Below are positions 7,094 through 15,110 of a DNA stretch of 41,365 nucleotides, piece by piece; positions within the stretch are counted from its first letter, which is position 1; each line of letters opens with the position of its first letter. A program made the position numbers and the translations under genes. The DNA comes from Polaribacter septentrionalilitoris (GTDB taxonomy: Bacteria > Bacteroidota > Bacteroidia > Flavobacteriales > Flavobacteriaceae), in NCBI RefSeq assembly GCF_009832745.1, contig NZ_VRMJ01000016.1, positions 1 through 41,365 on the forward strand, given 5' to 3'. Under the pieces are notes generated by a model. The model saw only the letters and a list, made by a program, of their open reading frames with translations, searched no databases and had not been told where the DNA came from.

Positions 7094-8677
7094 ATGAAAA
7101 AACTTTTCCTTATACTTTTATTAATGGCTTCATTTCAATTGTTTTCTCAAGATTTAACGCTTAATGATATTACAACAACTGAATTAAAAAACAGCATAAG
7201 ACTTAATCATATTTTCATCAATCAACCAGATATCACCTATACTTATGGAGATGGAAGTACATATGATTTAAGACCAAAAACAGGTATCCTAGGATTAAAT
7301 TATAATATTCCTTTAAACGATTGGCTATACACAGGAGCTGGTTTTCATGCTGCAAGTATTGGAGATCAAGGAGGTTTGTTTACTTTAGGGGTGAATTTAG
7401 GGGTTAACTTACCGATTTATAAAAAATTATTTTTTGATGCAAATGTTCATTTTGGTGGTGGTGGCGGATTTAGAAGTTTGGTAAATGGAGGTGCCATTGT
7501 GTATGCAAATGCAGGCTTACAATACAAATTAGAAAACATCTCTTTTGGTGTTCAATATGGTTATTTAGATTTTATAACAGGTATTCAAGGAGGTAATAAT
7601 GTTTCTTTCTTTGTAGAAATACCAACAACACTTAGAGCAGGTTCTTATAAAGATGCTCAAAAAGAATTCATTATAGATGATAATTATACTGATGACTTTT
7701 GGGAAAAACCAGCTGTTAAAAGTGTACAACAAGTTAAATTTGATTTCTTTTTTCCTATGGGAAGAACAAGAACAGATGGTCGAGGTAACTTTAATAATGC
7801 TCAACCTATTACCCAAACGCTTTACATTATTGGGTTTGAATATCAAAGATATATCAATACCAATACTTTTTTATATGCTCATCTAGACACCATGTATAGT
7901 GGTTTAAGAGCAGGTTTTATGGATATGTTTTTTGGAGTAGGTAAAAACTTTATTGAAACCAAATATGTAAACTTTTTTGCAAAATTTGGACTTGGTGCTG
8001 CAGGTGGTAGAATTTTTCCAGAAAACGGATTAACCATGTATCCAAGTGCTGGTTTTGATGTGAGGTTTACAGAAAATTTTGGATTGAGTTTTCATGGAGG
8101 ATATCACAGGTCTTTAGGAGCTACATTCGAAGCCCTTACCTCTGGTGTTAGTTTAAAATATTATGGATTAAGTGGTGGTTCTAAAAACCCATCAAACAAT
8201 AAAAAGGGGAAATCAATTAAAACACAAGGTGTTCAAATTGGAGTTCAAAATCAAACTTATTTTGATGTTGCTATTTTAGACAGAGCAGATAGAGACTTGC
8301 AACAAATTGCATTAAAACTAAATTATGACATCACTAATAGAATATATGTTTCTGGTGAAGCTTCTTTTGCTTATGAAGGAGGTGCTGGTGGTTATGCTCA
8401 TGGAATATTTGGACTTGGAATCAAATCAAATAAATTTTTAAACAATAAAATTTCTTTATTTGCAGAAGCTGCTGCAGGTGTTGCTGGTGGTGGTGGTGTA
8501 GATTCTGGTGAGGGTGTTTTAGTTAGACCTTCTGCTGGTGTAAATTACCATGTTAATGATAATTTTAATTTTAACATTTCAGCAGGTCAAATGTGGTCTC
8601 CTTTTGGTAATGTAAACTCAACGAACATTAACATTGGTTTTACCTATAGCCTATCAGTACTTAACTTAAAAAAATAA
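7094..8677 (+). CDS. outer-membrane beta-barrel-like protein with three internal repeats
   Basis: A 527-residue exported protein: the signal peptide MKKLFLILLLMASFQLFSQ is followed by alternating, Gly- and aromatic-rich beta strands. It contains three units of about 145 residues (roughly 32-177, 210-356 and 376-522). The most similar parts are LFFDANVHFGGGGG, NFFAKFGLGAAGG and SLFAEAAAGVAGG, each followed by a Gly/Pro turn, a strand pair (for example PSAGFDVRFTENFG and PSAGVNYHVNDNFN) and a closing strand. A low-complexity linker (GGSKNPSNNKKGKS, about 361-374) separates units two and three. The N-terminal signal and the repeated strands point to the outer membrane or its surface. I do not recognise the family. 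It lies seven bases after prfC. Confidence 0.82.
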   Translation: MKKLFLILLLMASFQLFSQDLTLNDITTTELKNSIRLNHIFINQPDITYTYGDGSTYDLRPKTGILGLNYNIPLNDWLYTGAGFHAASIGDQGGLFTLGVNLGVNLPIYKKLFFDANVHFGGGGGFRSLVNGGAIVYANAGLQYKLENISFGVQYGYLDFITGIQGGNNVSFFVEIPTTLRAGSYKDAQKEFIIDDNYTDDFWEKPAVKSVQQVKFDFFFPMGRTRTDGRGNFNNAQPITQTLYIIGFEYQRYINTNTFLYAHLDTMYSGLRAGFMDMFFGVGKNFIETKYVNFFAKFGLGAAGGRIFPENGLTMYPSAGFDVRFTENFGLSFHGGYHRSLGATFEALTSGVSLKYYGLSGGSKNPSNNKKGKSIKTQGVQIGVQNQTYFDVAILDRADRDLQQIALKLNYDITNRIYVSGEASFAYEGGAGGYAHGIFGLGIKSNKFLNNKISLFAEAAAGVAGGGGVDSGEGVLVRPSAGVNYHVNDNFNFNISAGQMWSPFGNVNSTNINIGFTYSLSVLNLKK

Positions 8678-8682
8678 TTACA

Positions 8683-8701
8683 TTCTGAACTTGTTTCAGA
8701 A
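8683..8701. repeat. dispersed inverted repeat remnant
   Basis: TTCTGAA and TTCAGAA form a seven-base-pair hairpin with a CTTGT loop between two genes. The core matches the CATTCTGAACTTGTTTCAG type sequence that I recall as a dispersed element in Bacteroidota genomes; that link is from memory. No T-run follows, so it is not a good terminator. Confidence 0.45.
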
Positions 8702-8727
8702 ACTTTACAAATAATAAATTAAATAAA

Positions 8728-9657
8728 ATGAACAACGGATTATATGCAAAATTCACCACATCAAAAGGTGATATTTTAGTACAATTAGAACAAGAAAAAA
8801 CTCCAGGAACAGTTGGTAACTTTGTTGCTTTGGCAGAAGGAAACTTAGAAAATTCAGCAAAACCTCAAGGAACTCCGTATTATAACGGATTAAAATTTCA
8901 TAGAGTAATTCCAGATTTTATGATTCAGGGTGGATGTCCACAAGGAACAGGAACTGGAAATCCTGGGTATAAATTTGATGATGAGATTCATGCTGATTTA
9001 AAACATGATGCTCCTGGTAAATTATCTATGGCAAATGCTGGTCCTGGCACAAACGGCTCTCAATTTTTTATCACTCATGTTGCCACTCCTTGGTTAGATG
9101 GCAAACATACTGTTTTTGGTTCTGTAATTGAAGGACAAGATGTTGTTGATGCTGTAGCTCAAGGTGATGAAATGAACGTCGAAATTATTAGAGTTGGTGA
9201 AGAAGCAGAAAATTTTAATGCTGTAGAAGCTTTTAGAACTTTTGAAGGTGCCAGAGAACAACGTGAGGCAGAAGAAAAAGCTAAACAAAAGGAATTATTA
9301 GATTCTGTTGCTGCTGGTTACGATGAAACTGATAGTGGTTTACGCTACAAAATTCTTCAAAAAGGTGAAGGAAAACAAGCAACAAAAGGTGCTGGAGTTT
9401 CTGTACATTATAAAGGACAATTATTAGACGGAACTGTTTTTGACTCTTCATACAAAAGAAAACAACCTATCGATTTTAATGTTGGTGTTGGACAAGTAAT
9501 TTCTGGTTGGGATGAAGGGATTCAATTATTACAAGTAGGCGACAAAGCTCGTTTTGTAATTCCTTCTAATTTGGCATATGGAGAAAGAGGTGCTGGTGGT
9601 GTAATACCTCCAAATGCTACCTTAATCTTTGATGTAGAATTGATGGATGTAAAATAA
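8728..9657 (+). CDS. dual-family immunophilin (cyclophilin + FKBP peptidyl-prolyl isomerase)
   Basis: A 309-residue fusion of two unrelated prolyl-isomerase folds. Residues about 1-165 are a full cyclophilin: [19 protein letters not shown], the [10 protein letters not shown] motif, and [16 protein letters not shown] charged helical linker (about 166-195, with [14 protein letters not shown]) leads to an FKBP domain (about 200-309): [38 protein letters not shown] and [20 protein letters not shown]. This cyclophilin-first order corresponds to the CFBP type of dual-family immunophilin. There is no signal peptide, so it is probably a cytosolic folding catalyst. It is transcribed alone and followed by a strong terminator. 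Confidence 0.95.
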   Translation: MNNGLYAKFTTSKGDILVQLEQEKTPGTVGNFVALAEGNLENSAKPQGTPYYNGLKFHRVIPDFMIQGGCPQGTGTGNPGYKFDDEIHADLKHDAPGKLSMANAGPGTNGSQFFITHVATPWLDGKHTVFGSVIEGQDVVDAVAQGDEMNVEIIRVGEEAENFNAVEAFRTFEGAREQREAEEKAKQKELLDSVAAGYDETDSGLRYKILQKGEGKQATKGAGVSVHYKGQLLDGTVFDSSYKRKQPIDFNVGVGQVISGWDEGIQLLQVGDKARFVIPSNLAYGERGAGGVIPPNATLIFDVELMDVK

Positions 9658-9672
9658 ATATTTTTGAATATC

Positions 9673-9711
9673 AAAAAAGGGTAGTAATTTAAATTACTAC
9701 CCTTTTTTTTT
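9673..9711. terminator. strong intrinsic terminator, nearly symmetric
   Basis: AGGGTAGTAATTT (9678-9690) and its exact complement (9691-9703) make a 13-base-pair perfect inverted repeat. A-runs lie upstream and nine T downstream. It ends the immunophilin transcript. The A-run would allow activity in the reverse direction as well. Confidence 0.9.
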
Positions 9712-9729
9712 GCGTTTATTTTTTCTATT

Positions 9730-9743
9730 ATGACATTAGTCAT
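9730..9743. promoter_or_regulatory. possible operator upstream of the alcohol dehydrogenase
   Basis: ATGAC-ATTA-GTCAT is a perfect inverted repeat (five-base arms, four-base spacer) whose centre lies about 30 bases upstream of the -7 box of the dehydrogenase gene. The position would suit a regulator, but the arms are short and no protein is implied. Confidence 0.3.
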
Positions 9744-9765
9744 TTATTTTCTTCTAACTCAAGTA

Positions 9766-9773
9766 TACTTTTG
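9766..9773 (+). promoter_or_regulatory. -7 promoter box (TACTTTTG)
   Basis: TACTTTTG is an exact match to TAnnTTTG, 35 bases before the ATG of the iron alcohol dehydrogenase gene. No -33 TTG was found at the expected distance. Confidence 0.55.
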
Positions 9774-9808
9774 TACAATAAAACTTAAAATATTAAAATT
9801 AATATAAA

Positions 9809-10963
9809 ATGTTACAAAATAGAAGAATTTATTTACCTCCATTAAGCCTAATAGGTCCAGGAGCATTACAAGATTTAGGAGACGAACTCAAAAGTCTTCC
9901 CTATAAAAAAGCCCTTTTTGTTACGGATAGTGTTTTAGTAAAAATTGGTGTTGCTAAACAAGTAATTGAAGTTATGGAAGCTTCTAATATAGAAGTTGTC
10001 TTATATAAAGATGTTCAGCCAAATCCTACAGTAAAAAATGTAAATGATGGCTTAGCACTCTTAAAAGAAAATAATTGTGATTTCATCTTAACACTTGGTG
10101 GTGGATCTCCCCAAGATTGTGGAAAAGCAATTGGTATTTTAGCTACAAACGGTGGGAATATTGAGGATTATGAAGGAATTCATATGAGTAAAAGCAAATC
10201 TTTACCATTAATTGCCATTAACACCACTGCAGGAACTGCAAGTGAAGTTACCATTAACTATGTAATTACTGATGAAAAAAGACATATTAAAATGGTTATG
10301 GTTGATAAAAACTGTCTGGTTTCAATTGCTGTAAACGATCCTAAATTGATGTTAAATAAACCAGCATCTTTAACAGCTGCAACTGGTATGGATGCATTAA
10401 CTCATGCTATTGAAACTTACATTACTAAAGGTGCCTTTGAATGGTCAGATGTCTTAGCTTTAGAAGCTATTAAACTAATTTCTGAAAGCTTAGAAGATGC
10501 TGTTAAAAATGGAACTGATCTAGAGGCAAGAAGTAAAATGGCTTGGGGCCAATTTATTGCAGGTCAAGCATTTTCTAATGCTGGTTTAGGGTATGTACAC
10601 TCTATGGCACATCAGTTGGGTGGTATGTACGATCTACCACATGGAGTTGCCAATGCAATATTATTACCTCATGTAGAAAAATTTAATATTCCTGCTTGTG
10701 CTCATAAATTAAAAAATGTAGCAAAAGCAATGGGAGTAGATGTTGCTAATATGAATGATGATGAAGGTGCAAATGCAGCAATCAAAGCAATACAATCTTT
10801 ATCTAGAGCAGTTGGTATACCTTCTGGTTTAGAAGAGTTAGGTGTTAAAAAAGAAGACTTTAAAGAAATGTCTAAAAATGCACTAGCTGATGTTTGTACT
10901 GGTGGTAACCCAAGAGAGGTAAACCTAGAAGAAACAATGGCTATTTATGCTGAAGCAATGTAA
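9809..10963 (+). CDS. iron-containing alcohol dehydrogenase
   Basis: A 384-residue member of the group III (Fe-type) alcohol dehydrogenases, which interconvert alcohols and aldehydes or ketones with NAD(P)(H) in the cytosol. The N-terminal half carries the nucleotide-binding GGGSPQDCGKAIG (97-109) and INTTAGTASEVT. The metal ligands line up with those of FucO: Asp195 and His199 in GMDALTHAIE, His264 in GYVHSMAHQLGG and His278 in LPHGVANAILLPHV. The length is normal and nothing is missing. The true substrate cannot be told from sequence. It is monocistronic: its own -7 box lies upstream and a bidirectional terminator separates it from the operon on the other strand. Confidence 0.93.
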   Translation: MLQNRRIYLPPLSLIGPGALQDLGDELKSLPYKKALFVTDSVLVKIGVAKQVIEVMEASNIEVVLYKDVQPNPTVKNVNDGLALLKENNCDFILTLGGGSPQDCGKAIGILATNGGNIEDYEGIHMSKSKSLPLIAINTTAGTASEVTINYVITDEKRHIKMVMVDKNCLVSIAVNDPKLMLNKPASLTAATGMDALTHAIETYITKGAFEWSDVLALEAIKLISESLEDAVKNGTDLEARSKMAWGQFIAGQAFSNAGLGYVHSMAHQLGGMYDLPHGVANAILLPHVEKFNIPACAHKLKNVAKAMGVDVANMNDDEGANAAIKAIQSLSRAVGIPSGLEELGVKKEDFKEMSKNALADVCTGGNPREVNLEETMAIYAEAM

Positions 10964-10988
10964 ATTATATTTAACAAACCATTAAATT

Positions 10989-11018
10989 AAAAAGCTCTCT
11001 AATTTCAGAGAGCTTTTT
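10989..11018. terminator. bidirectional terminator (alcohol dehydrogenase / six-gene operon)
   Basis: AGCTCTCT (10993-11000) pairs with AGAGAGCT (11007-11014) around AATTTC, with an A-run on one side and a T-run on the other. It serves the dehydrogenase on the plus strand and the end of the six-gene operon on the minus strand. Confidence 0.88.
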
Positions 11019-11021
11019 GTA

Positions 11022-11648
11022 TTACTTTATAAAAGACATTCCTTCTAAAGCAGATGCATCATTGGGCTTGTTTAACAATACTTTTTGAAATAATTCTTTC
11101 GCTTCTTTTTTATTTCCAAGCTTTAAATTTGTCCAAGCATACATTAAAACTCCATCGTAATCAAATGGATATAAATCTACAATTTGTTTAAAAAGAGACA
11201 AAGATTTATCAAACTCTAACCTGTTGTAATAAATGGTACCTAAATAATACATTGCTTTTGTATTATGTGGTGAGTTTTCTAAAATTTTTGTATAGATTTC
11301 AATGACTTCATCCCAACGTCCTAATGCAGATAATGGAAAAATAATGCCAAATTTAGGTTCATCTGCATATGGCATTAATTTTAAAGTTTTTTTATAAAAT
11401 GCCATTGATTCACTAAAGTTTCCTGCCATATAATTTAACCATCCTAAACGTAGATTCATTTCATAAGAATTTTCATTGTAAAAAATCTTAATTTCATCTG
11501 CTGCTAATTTAAAATCACCATTGGCTTCTAACTCATAACTTTTTCTAAATGCATTATGTACATCAGAAAAATTATTTTGACCATAAATTGTTACGCTTCC
11601 TAAAATGATTAATACTCCAGTTATAATTGTTTTTCTTAAAATATCCAT
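11022..11648 (-). CDS. exported TPR protein, last gene of the six-gene operon
   Basis: A 208-residue protein with an N-terminal hydrophobic segment (TIITGVLIILGSVTIYGQ), read as a signal peptide, then helical tetratricopeptide repeats over most of the rest. Recognisable repeat pieces are LEANGDFKLAADEIKIFY, LGWLNYMAGNFSESMAFYKK, KAMYYLGTIYYNRLEFDKSL and KLGNKKEAKELFQKVLLNKP. TPRs are protein-interaction scaffolds, so a periplasmic partner, perhaps the barrel protein encoded just upstream, is likely. Its start overlaps the end of the preceding gene by 13 bases, which implies translational coupling. The specific role is unknown. Confidence 0.85.
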   Translation of the reverse strand: MDILRKTIITGVLIILGSVTIYGQNNFSDVHNAFRKSYELEANGDFKLAADEIKIFYNENSYEMNLRLGWLNYMAGNFSESMAFYKKTLKLMPYADEPKFGIIFPLSALGRWDEVIEIYTKILENSPHNTKAMYYLGTIYYNRLEFDKSLSLFKQIVDLYPFDYDGVLMYAWTNLKLGNKKEAKELFQKVLLNKPNDASALEGMSFIK

Positions 11649-12922
11649 GTGAGTGATGCTAATATATTTTGTTGATTAAATTCGAACTTTTTTGATGTTT
11701 TCGTAAAATTTTCATCATAATAATTATCTTCCATATTCATAAATGAATACCCTACTTTTAATATTGAGTTTTTACTAAAATATTTAATAGTGCCCCCAAA
11801 TTCATTTAATCCAGTAGCTGGTTGATTATAAATTATTAAACCATTATTTGCTGTATAATTATTCATATTACCAACAGTGCCAAAACCAGTAAGTAAAATT
11901 TTATTTATACTTACAACTGCACCAGCTGTATAAATTACACTAGAATCTTCATTTTGATTCTTATATTGTAAAGATCCGAAAGGTACTAATACTGAACTTC
12001 CTAATGGATATAAAGACATTGAATAACCGATTTGAAACTGATTCAATCCATTTAAATCTGAAATAGAAACATTAATACTATTTCTCATAAAATTTAAATT
12101 CTTTGTAATTGCCCCTCCAAAAACCAAGTTATTATATTTTATTTCTGAAGCTGATGATGCATCAATTGGATTTATATTATCGAATTTACCGGAGATCACA
12201 TTTACAAAAACATCAAAATACCATTTCTTACCAAGTGCAAAAGTTAGGTCTGCATAATAACGAGATTCTGCACCTTTATAAGCTTTATTTTCTATAACTC
12301 CATTTACATTTAATTGCTGAACTGAGTTGGTTGGTATGTATGTAAATTGATGATATAAATTGCCCCTTTTAAATAAAGGGTGATTCATTGCTAGTGAAAA
12401 CATTTGCTGATTCTTACGAATAAAACGATAATCAATTGTTTTAGAATCTCCTTCTGAAGCTATCATATCATCATAATCTATATTATTTGTTGCCAAAACA
12501 CTAAAACTAATATCACTTATAAATGGTTTTTGTAAATTTATTTTTTCTTTTAAACTTGTTTCCATTTTATCATAAAACAAGCGACTTTCCATAACTAAAC
12601 CACTAGAACGATAAGCCCAATATAAGTAATCTTGTACTACAAGATTACTCGGATCTAAAGCATATGCTTTTTCTAAAAATTGAATAGCTCTAAACATTTT
12701 ATGCTCTTTAAAATAAGCAATACCCATTCTTACTTTTAATAAATAAAAATCAATGCCTTCTTTGTTGGCTTTTTTTCCTTCTGCAATAATTGATATCCAA
12801 TCTTTATTTAAATACATAGCATAAGTTGTGCTATCTATTTTTTCATGTACTTGAGTTTGTTTTTGAGCACTTACAGAAGCTACAAACCATAATAAAATTA
12901 TGCATACAATTTGTTTTCCCAT
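11636..12922 (-). CDS. TPR + outer-membrane beta-barrel protein (YaiO-like architecture)
   Basis: A 428-residue exported protein: signal peptide MGKQIVCIILLWFVASVSAQ, an N-terminal TPR region (about residues 40-125, including FLEKAYALDPSNLVVQDYLY and WAYRSSGLVMESRLFYDKM), then roughly 300 residues of alternating beta strands typical of an outer-membrane barrel and ending in aromatic LASLTWIF. A TPR front on a barrel resembles the YaiO architecture used near polysaccharide-related systems; that similarity is structural, not proven homology. The start lies 25 bases inside the 3' end of the transporter gene and the end overlaps the next TPR gene by 13 bases. It is a candidate outer-membrane exit or docking component. 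Confidence 0.8.
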   Translation of the reverse strand: MGKQIVCIILLWFVASVSAQKQTQVHEKIDSTTYAMYLNKDWISIIAEGKKANKEGIDFYLLKVRMGIAYFKEHKMFRAIQFLEKAYALDPSNLVVQDYLYWAYRSSGLVMESRLFYDKMETSLKEKINLQKPFISDISFSVLATNNIDYDDMIASEGDSKTIDYRFIRKNQQMFSLAMNHPLFKRGNLYHQFTYIPTNSVQQLNVNGVIENKAYKGAESRYYADLTFALGKKWYFDVFVNVISGKFDNINPIDASSASEIKYNNLVFGGAITKNLNFMRNSINVSISDLNGLNQFQIGYSMSLYPLGSSVLVPFGSLQYKNQNEDSSVIYTAGAVVSINKILLTGFGTVGNMNNYTANNGLIIYNQPATGLNEFGGTIKYFSKNSILKVGYSFMNMEDNYYDENFTKTSKKFEFNQQNILASLTWIF

Positions 12923-15108
12923 TTTAATGTCATTTTAGATTTTTCTAAGGATTTACAAGAAATATTAATTTCCCTATTTTTATGTATAACAATCTCAGCA
13001 GAAAAAAGTGGTTTATTATTTTGTCCTTTAATATTAGAATTCAGTTCTATTTTACTAGAATAAAAAACTTGTTCAGATTCTTTATACAAAAGGAGATAGT
13101 TTCCTTTTAAAAATATGGTAAAGGGTACTAAAAAATCTTGTATTGTTAAAAGTGGAAAATGATAAAGATGATGTACAGGAAACTTAGTTTTTACAGAAAT
13201 ATCTGAATTCTCACTTAAAACCACTTTATAAAAACTTTGGTAAAAATAAAATAATGCACTTTTTTTAGATCCTAAAAAATTTACTGATGAAAATGTTTTA
13301 CCATTATTAACATAATATAATTTTGCTTTTGTTTGTATACAATAGAGATAAGTTTGATTATAAATATCAATTTCATTTCTTATAGCAAAAATGTTTTCAT
13401 TATTGTTCTCTTTAGTTATTGTTAAAATAAACTCATCTCCTGGGTTCCATTTAAATGCAGATTGTAAAATTGGTGAAGTAGAAATATTTGATAACGTTTC
13501 TTGATTATTTGGAATCCCTTTTTCTACAAAATCTAACTTCAAATCATTGCCAATTAAATATTCAGAAATTGGCCAAAAAATAGTGGCAGCTCCTATTGTT
13601 GGAGTACTTTGTAATTGAAAATGTAAATGCGGATAAGGTGAGCGTCCAGAATTACCACATTTACCTATAGCTTGTCCCTCAACAACAACATCTCCAACAT
13701 TTACTTTTATAGAATCTTTTTTTAAATGGCTCATTTTAGAATACAAATATTCTTCATGTTTTATGACTACCGTATTTCCCCAATTTTGAAGTGTATTTGT
13801 TTCTCCTATCAAATTATCTTCAACGTTATTTAACACAGAAACAACTGTGCCTAATGCTGGAGCAATTATAGGTTTGTCATAGCAAAAATAGTCTGTAACT
13901 ACATAACCATCTCCAGAAAACTCCTTATCTGTTGCACTATCTTTAATTATAAAATCCCAAGCAAAACTAAAAAAACCTTTATGAGTATACATACCATTAT
14001 GAGCCTGATTAACTGTCCACTTTCCCATAAAAGGTAAACGTATTGAAGTTGTAAAAGCCACATACTTTTTAGCGGGTTGACTATCATATAAGTATGCATT
14101 TGTCTCGGGGTTTTTCTGATGAACAAGTGTTAGAATAGGTGATTTTGTTTGATCATATCTAATTTTTAAAGCATACAAGAAACCTAATAAAATTACATTA
14201 AAGGGTAATGAAAAAGCTGATAATTCAAAAAAGGAAAATAATCTATCTGAACCTATTGTGGTGATCACCAAAACTGGAATTAACAATAAACTCCAAAAAA
14301 ATGAGGTTCTAGATGGAATTAAGAAATAGCCTCCAATTGCTATGGTAGAAAGTATAAAATTAAAACCATAATATGTGTAATTTAAAGATCCTGAATACAT
14401 TCCTAAAAACGAGTACATCCAATAAGCAATAAAAAAGCCTAATATTGATAATAAAAAATTTACCCTAGAGTGAACTAATAACCCTATTGAAATTAACACA
14501 CCTGCCAATAAATTAAACTGAAAAAAAATAGCCCCTAGAGACAAAAAATAAGTATCAAAACCAGTATCCGTAAAAAAAGCATTTAAACCATCTACAATAG
14601 TAACAAGTACATTACCTCCTATTTTAAAATACATATTAGAAGGATACAAGGTTTCTAAATTTAAAGAAATACTAGAAAACGTAGGAAATGCTAATAGCAA
14701 AACCCACATTCCTATTAAAAAAGGAATACTTAAAAAAGGCAAACCATATTTTGTAAAAAGCCCTATTAAGAACACTGTGCTAAAAAAAGCGATTGCTGCT
14801 CCAGAAAAAATTAACAATACAACCTCTAAACCTGGAGAAAAATAAGTACCAATACCTAAACCTACCAGTAACGCATTAAAACTATATGATCCATTTTTTG
14901 TAAGTGTTTCTGAATACCCAAAGAGTTGCGATAATCCAATTGCTGTAAAAACCGCAATTAAGCCACTAATACCTGTCCACCAATTCATAAAACTAACCAT
15001 TAGTAATATAAAGGCTAAAATTTTATTGTTGGTGAAAAAAATTTGAGAATAGCTCGATAATGTAGCTTCAAAAATAAAATTACTTTTTTTTAACAGGTCA
15101 TTTTTCAT
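12898..15108 (-). CDS. urea-transporter-fold membrane protein fused to an M23 metallopeptidase domain
   Basis: A 736-residue fusion. Residues about 30-316 hold some ten hydrophobic segments. They include two copies of a signature resembling the urea-transporter LPxxTxPF motif: LPFLSIPF at 123-130 and LSAFSLPF at 296-303, both with Ser where Thr is usual. Residues about 350-520 are a LytM/M23 peptidase domain with His376 and Asp385 (HKGFFSFAWDF), His461 (SKMSHL) and the HLH pair His494/His496 (YPHLHFQLQ), so zinc and catalytic residues look complete. The last 200 or so residues are an unassigned beta-rich region. It may transport urea-like or amine solutes and process a substrate or peptidoglycan. 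The start lies two bases after the decarboxylase stop. Confidence 0.85.
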   Translation of the reverse strand: MKNDLLKKSNFIFEATLSSYSQIFFTNNKILAFILLMVSFMNWWTGISGLIAVFTAIGLSQLFGYSETLTKNGSYSFNALLVGLGIGTYFSPGLEVVLLIFSGAAIAFFSTVFLIGLFTKYGLPFLSIPFLIGMWVLLLAFPTFSSISLNLETLYPSNMYFKIGGNVLVTIVDGLNAFFTDTGFDTYFLSLGAIFFQFNLLAGVLISIGLLVHSRVNFLLSILGFFIAYWMYSFLGMYSGSLNYTYYGFNFILSTIAIGGYFLIPSRTSFFWSLLLIPVLVITTIGSDRLFSFFELSAFSLPFNVILLGFLYALKIRYDQTKSPILTLVHQKNPETNAYLYDSQPAKKYVAFTTSIRLPFMGKWTVNQAHNGMYTHKGFFSFAWDFIIKDSATDKEFSGDGYVVTDYFCYDKPIIAPALGTVVSVLNNVEDNLIGETNTLQNWGNTVVIKHEEYLYSKMSHLKKDSIKVNVGDVVVEGQAIGKCGNSGRSPYPHLHFQLQSTPTIGAATIFWPISEYLIGNDLKLDFVEKGIPNNQETLSNISTSPILQSAFKWNPGDEFILTITKENNNENIFAIRNEIDIYNQTYLYCIQTKAKLYYVNNGKTFSSVNFLGSKKSALFYFYQSFYKVVLSENSDISVKTKFPVHHLYHFPLLTIQDFLVPFTIFLKGNYLLLYKESEQVFYSSKIELNSNIKGQNNKPLFSAEIVIHKNREINISCKSLEKSKMTLKWENKLYA

Positions 15109-15110
15109 GT

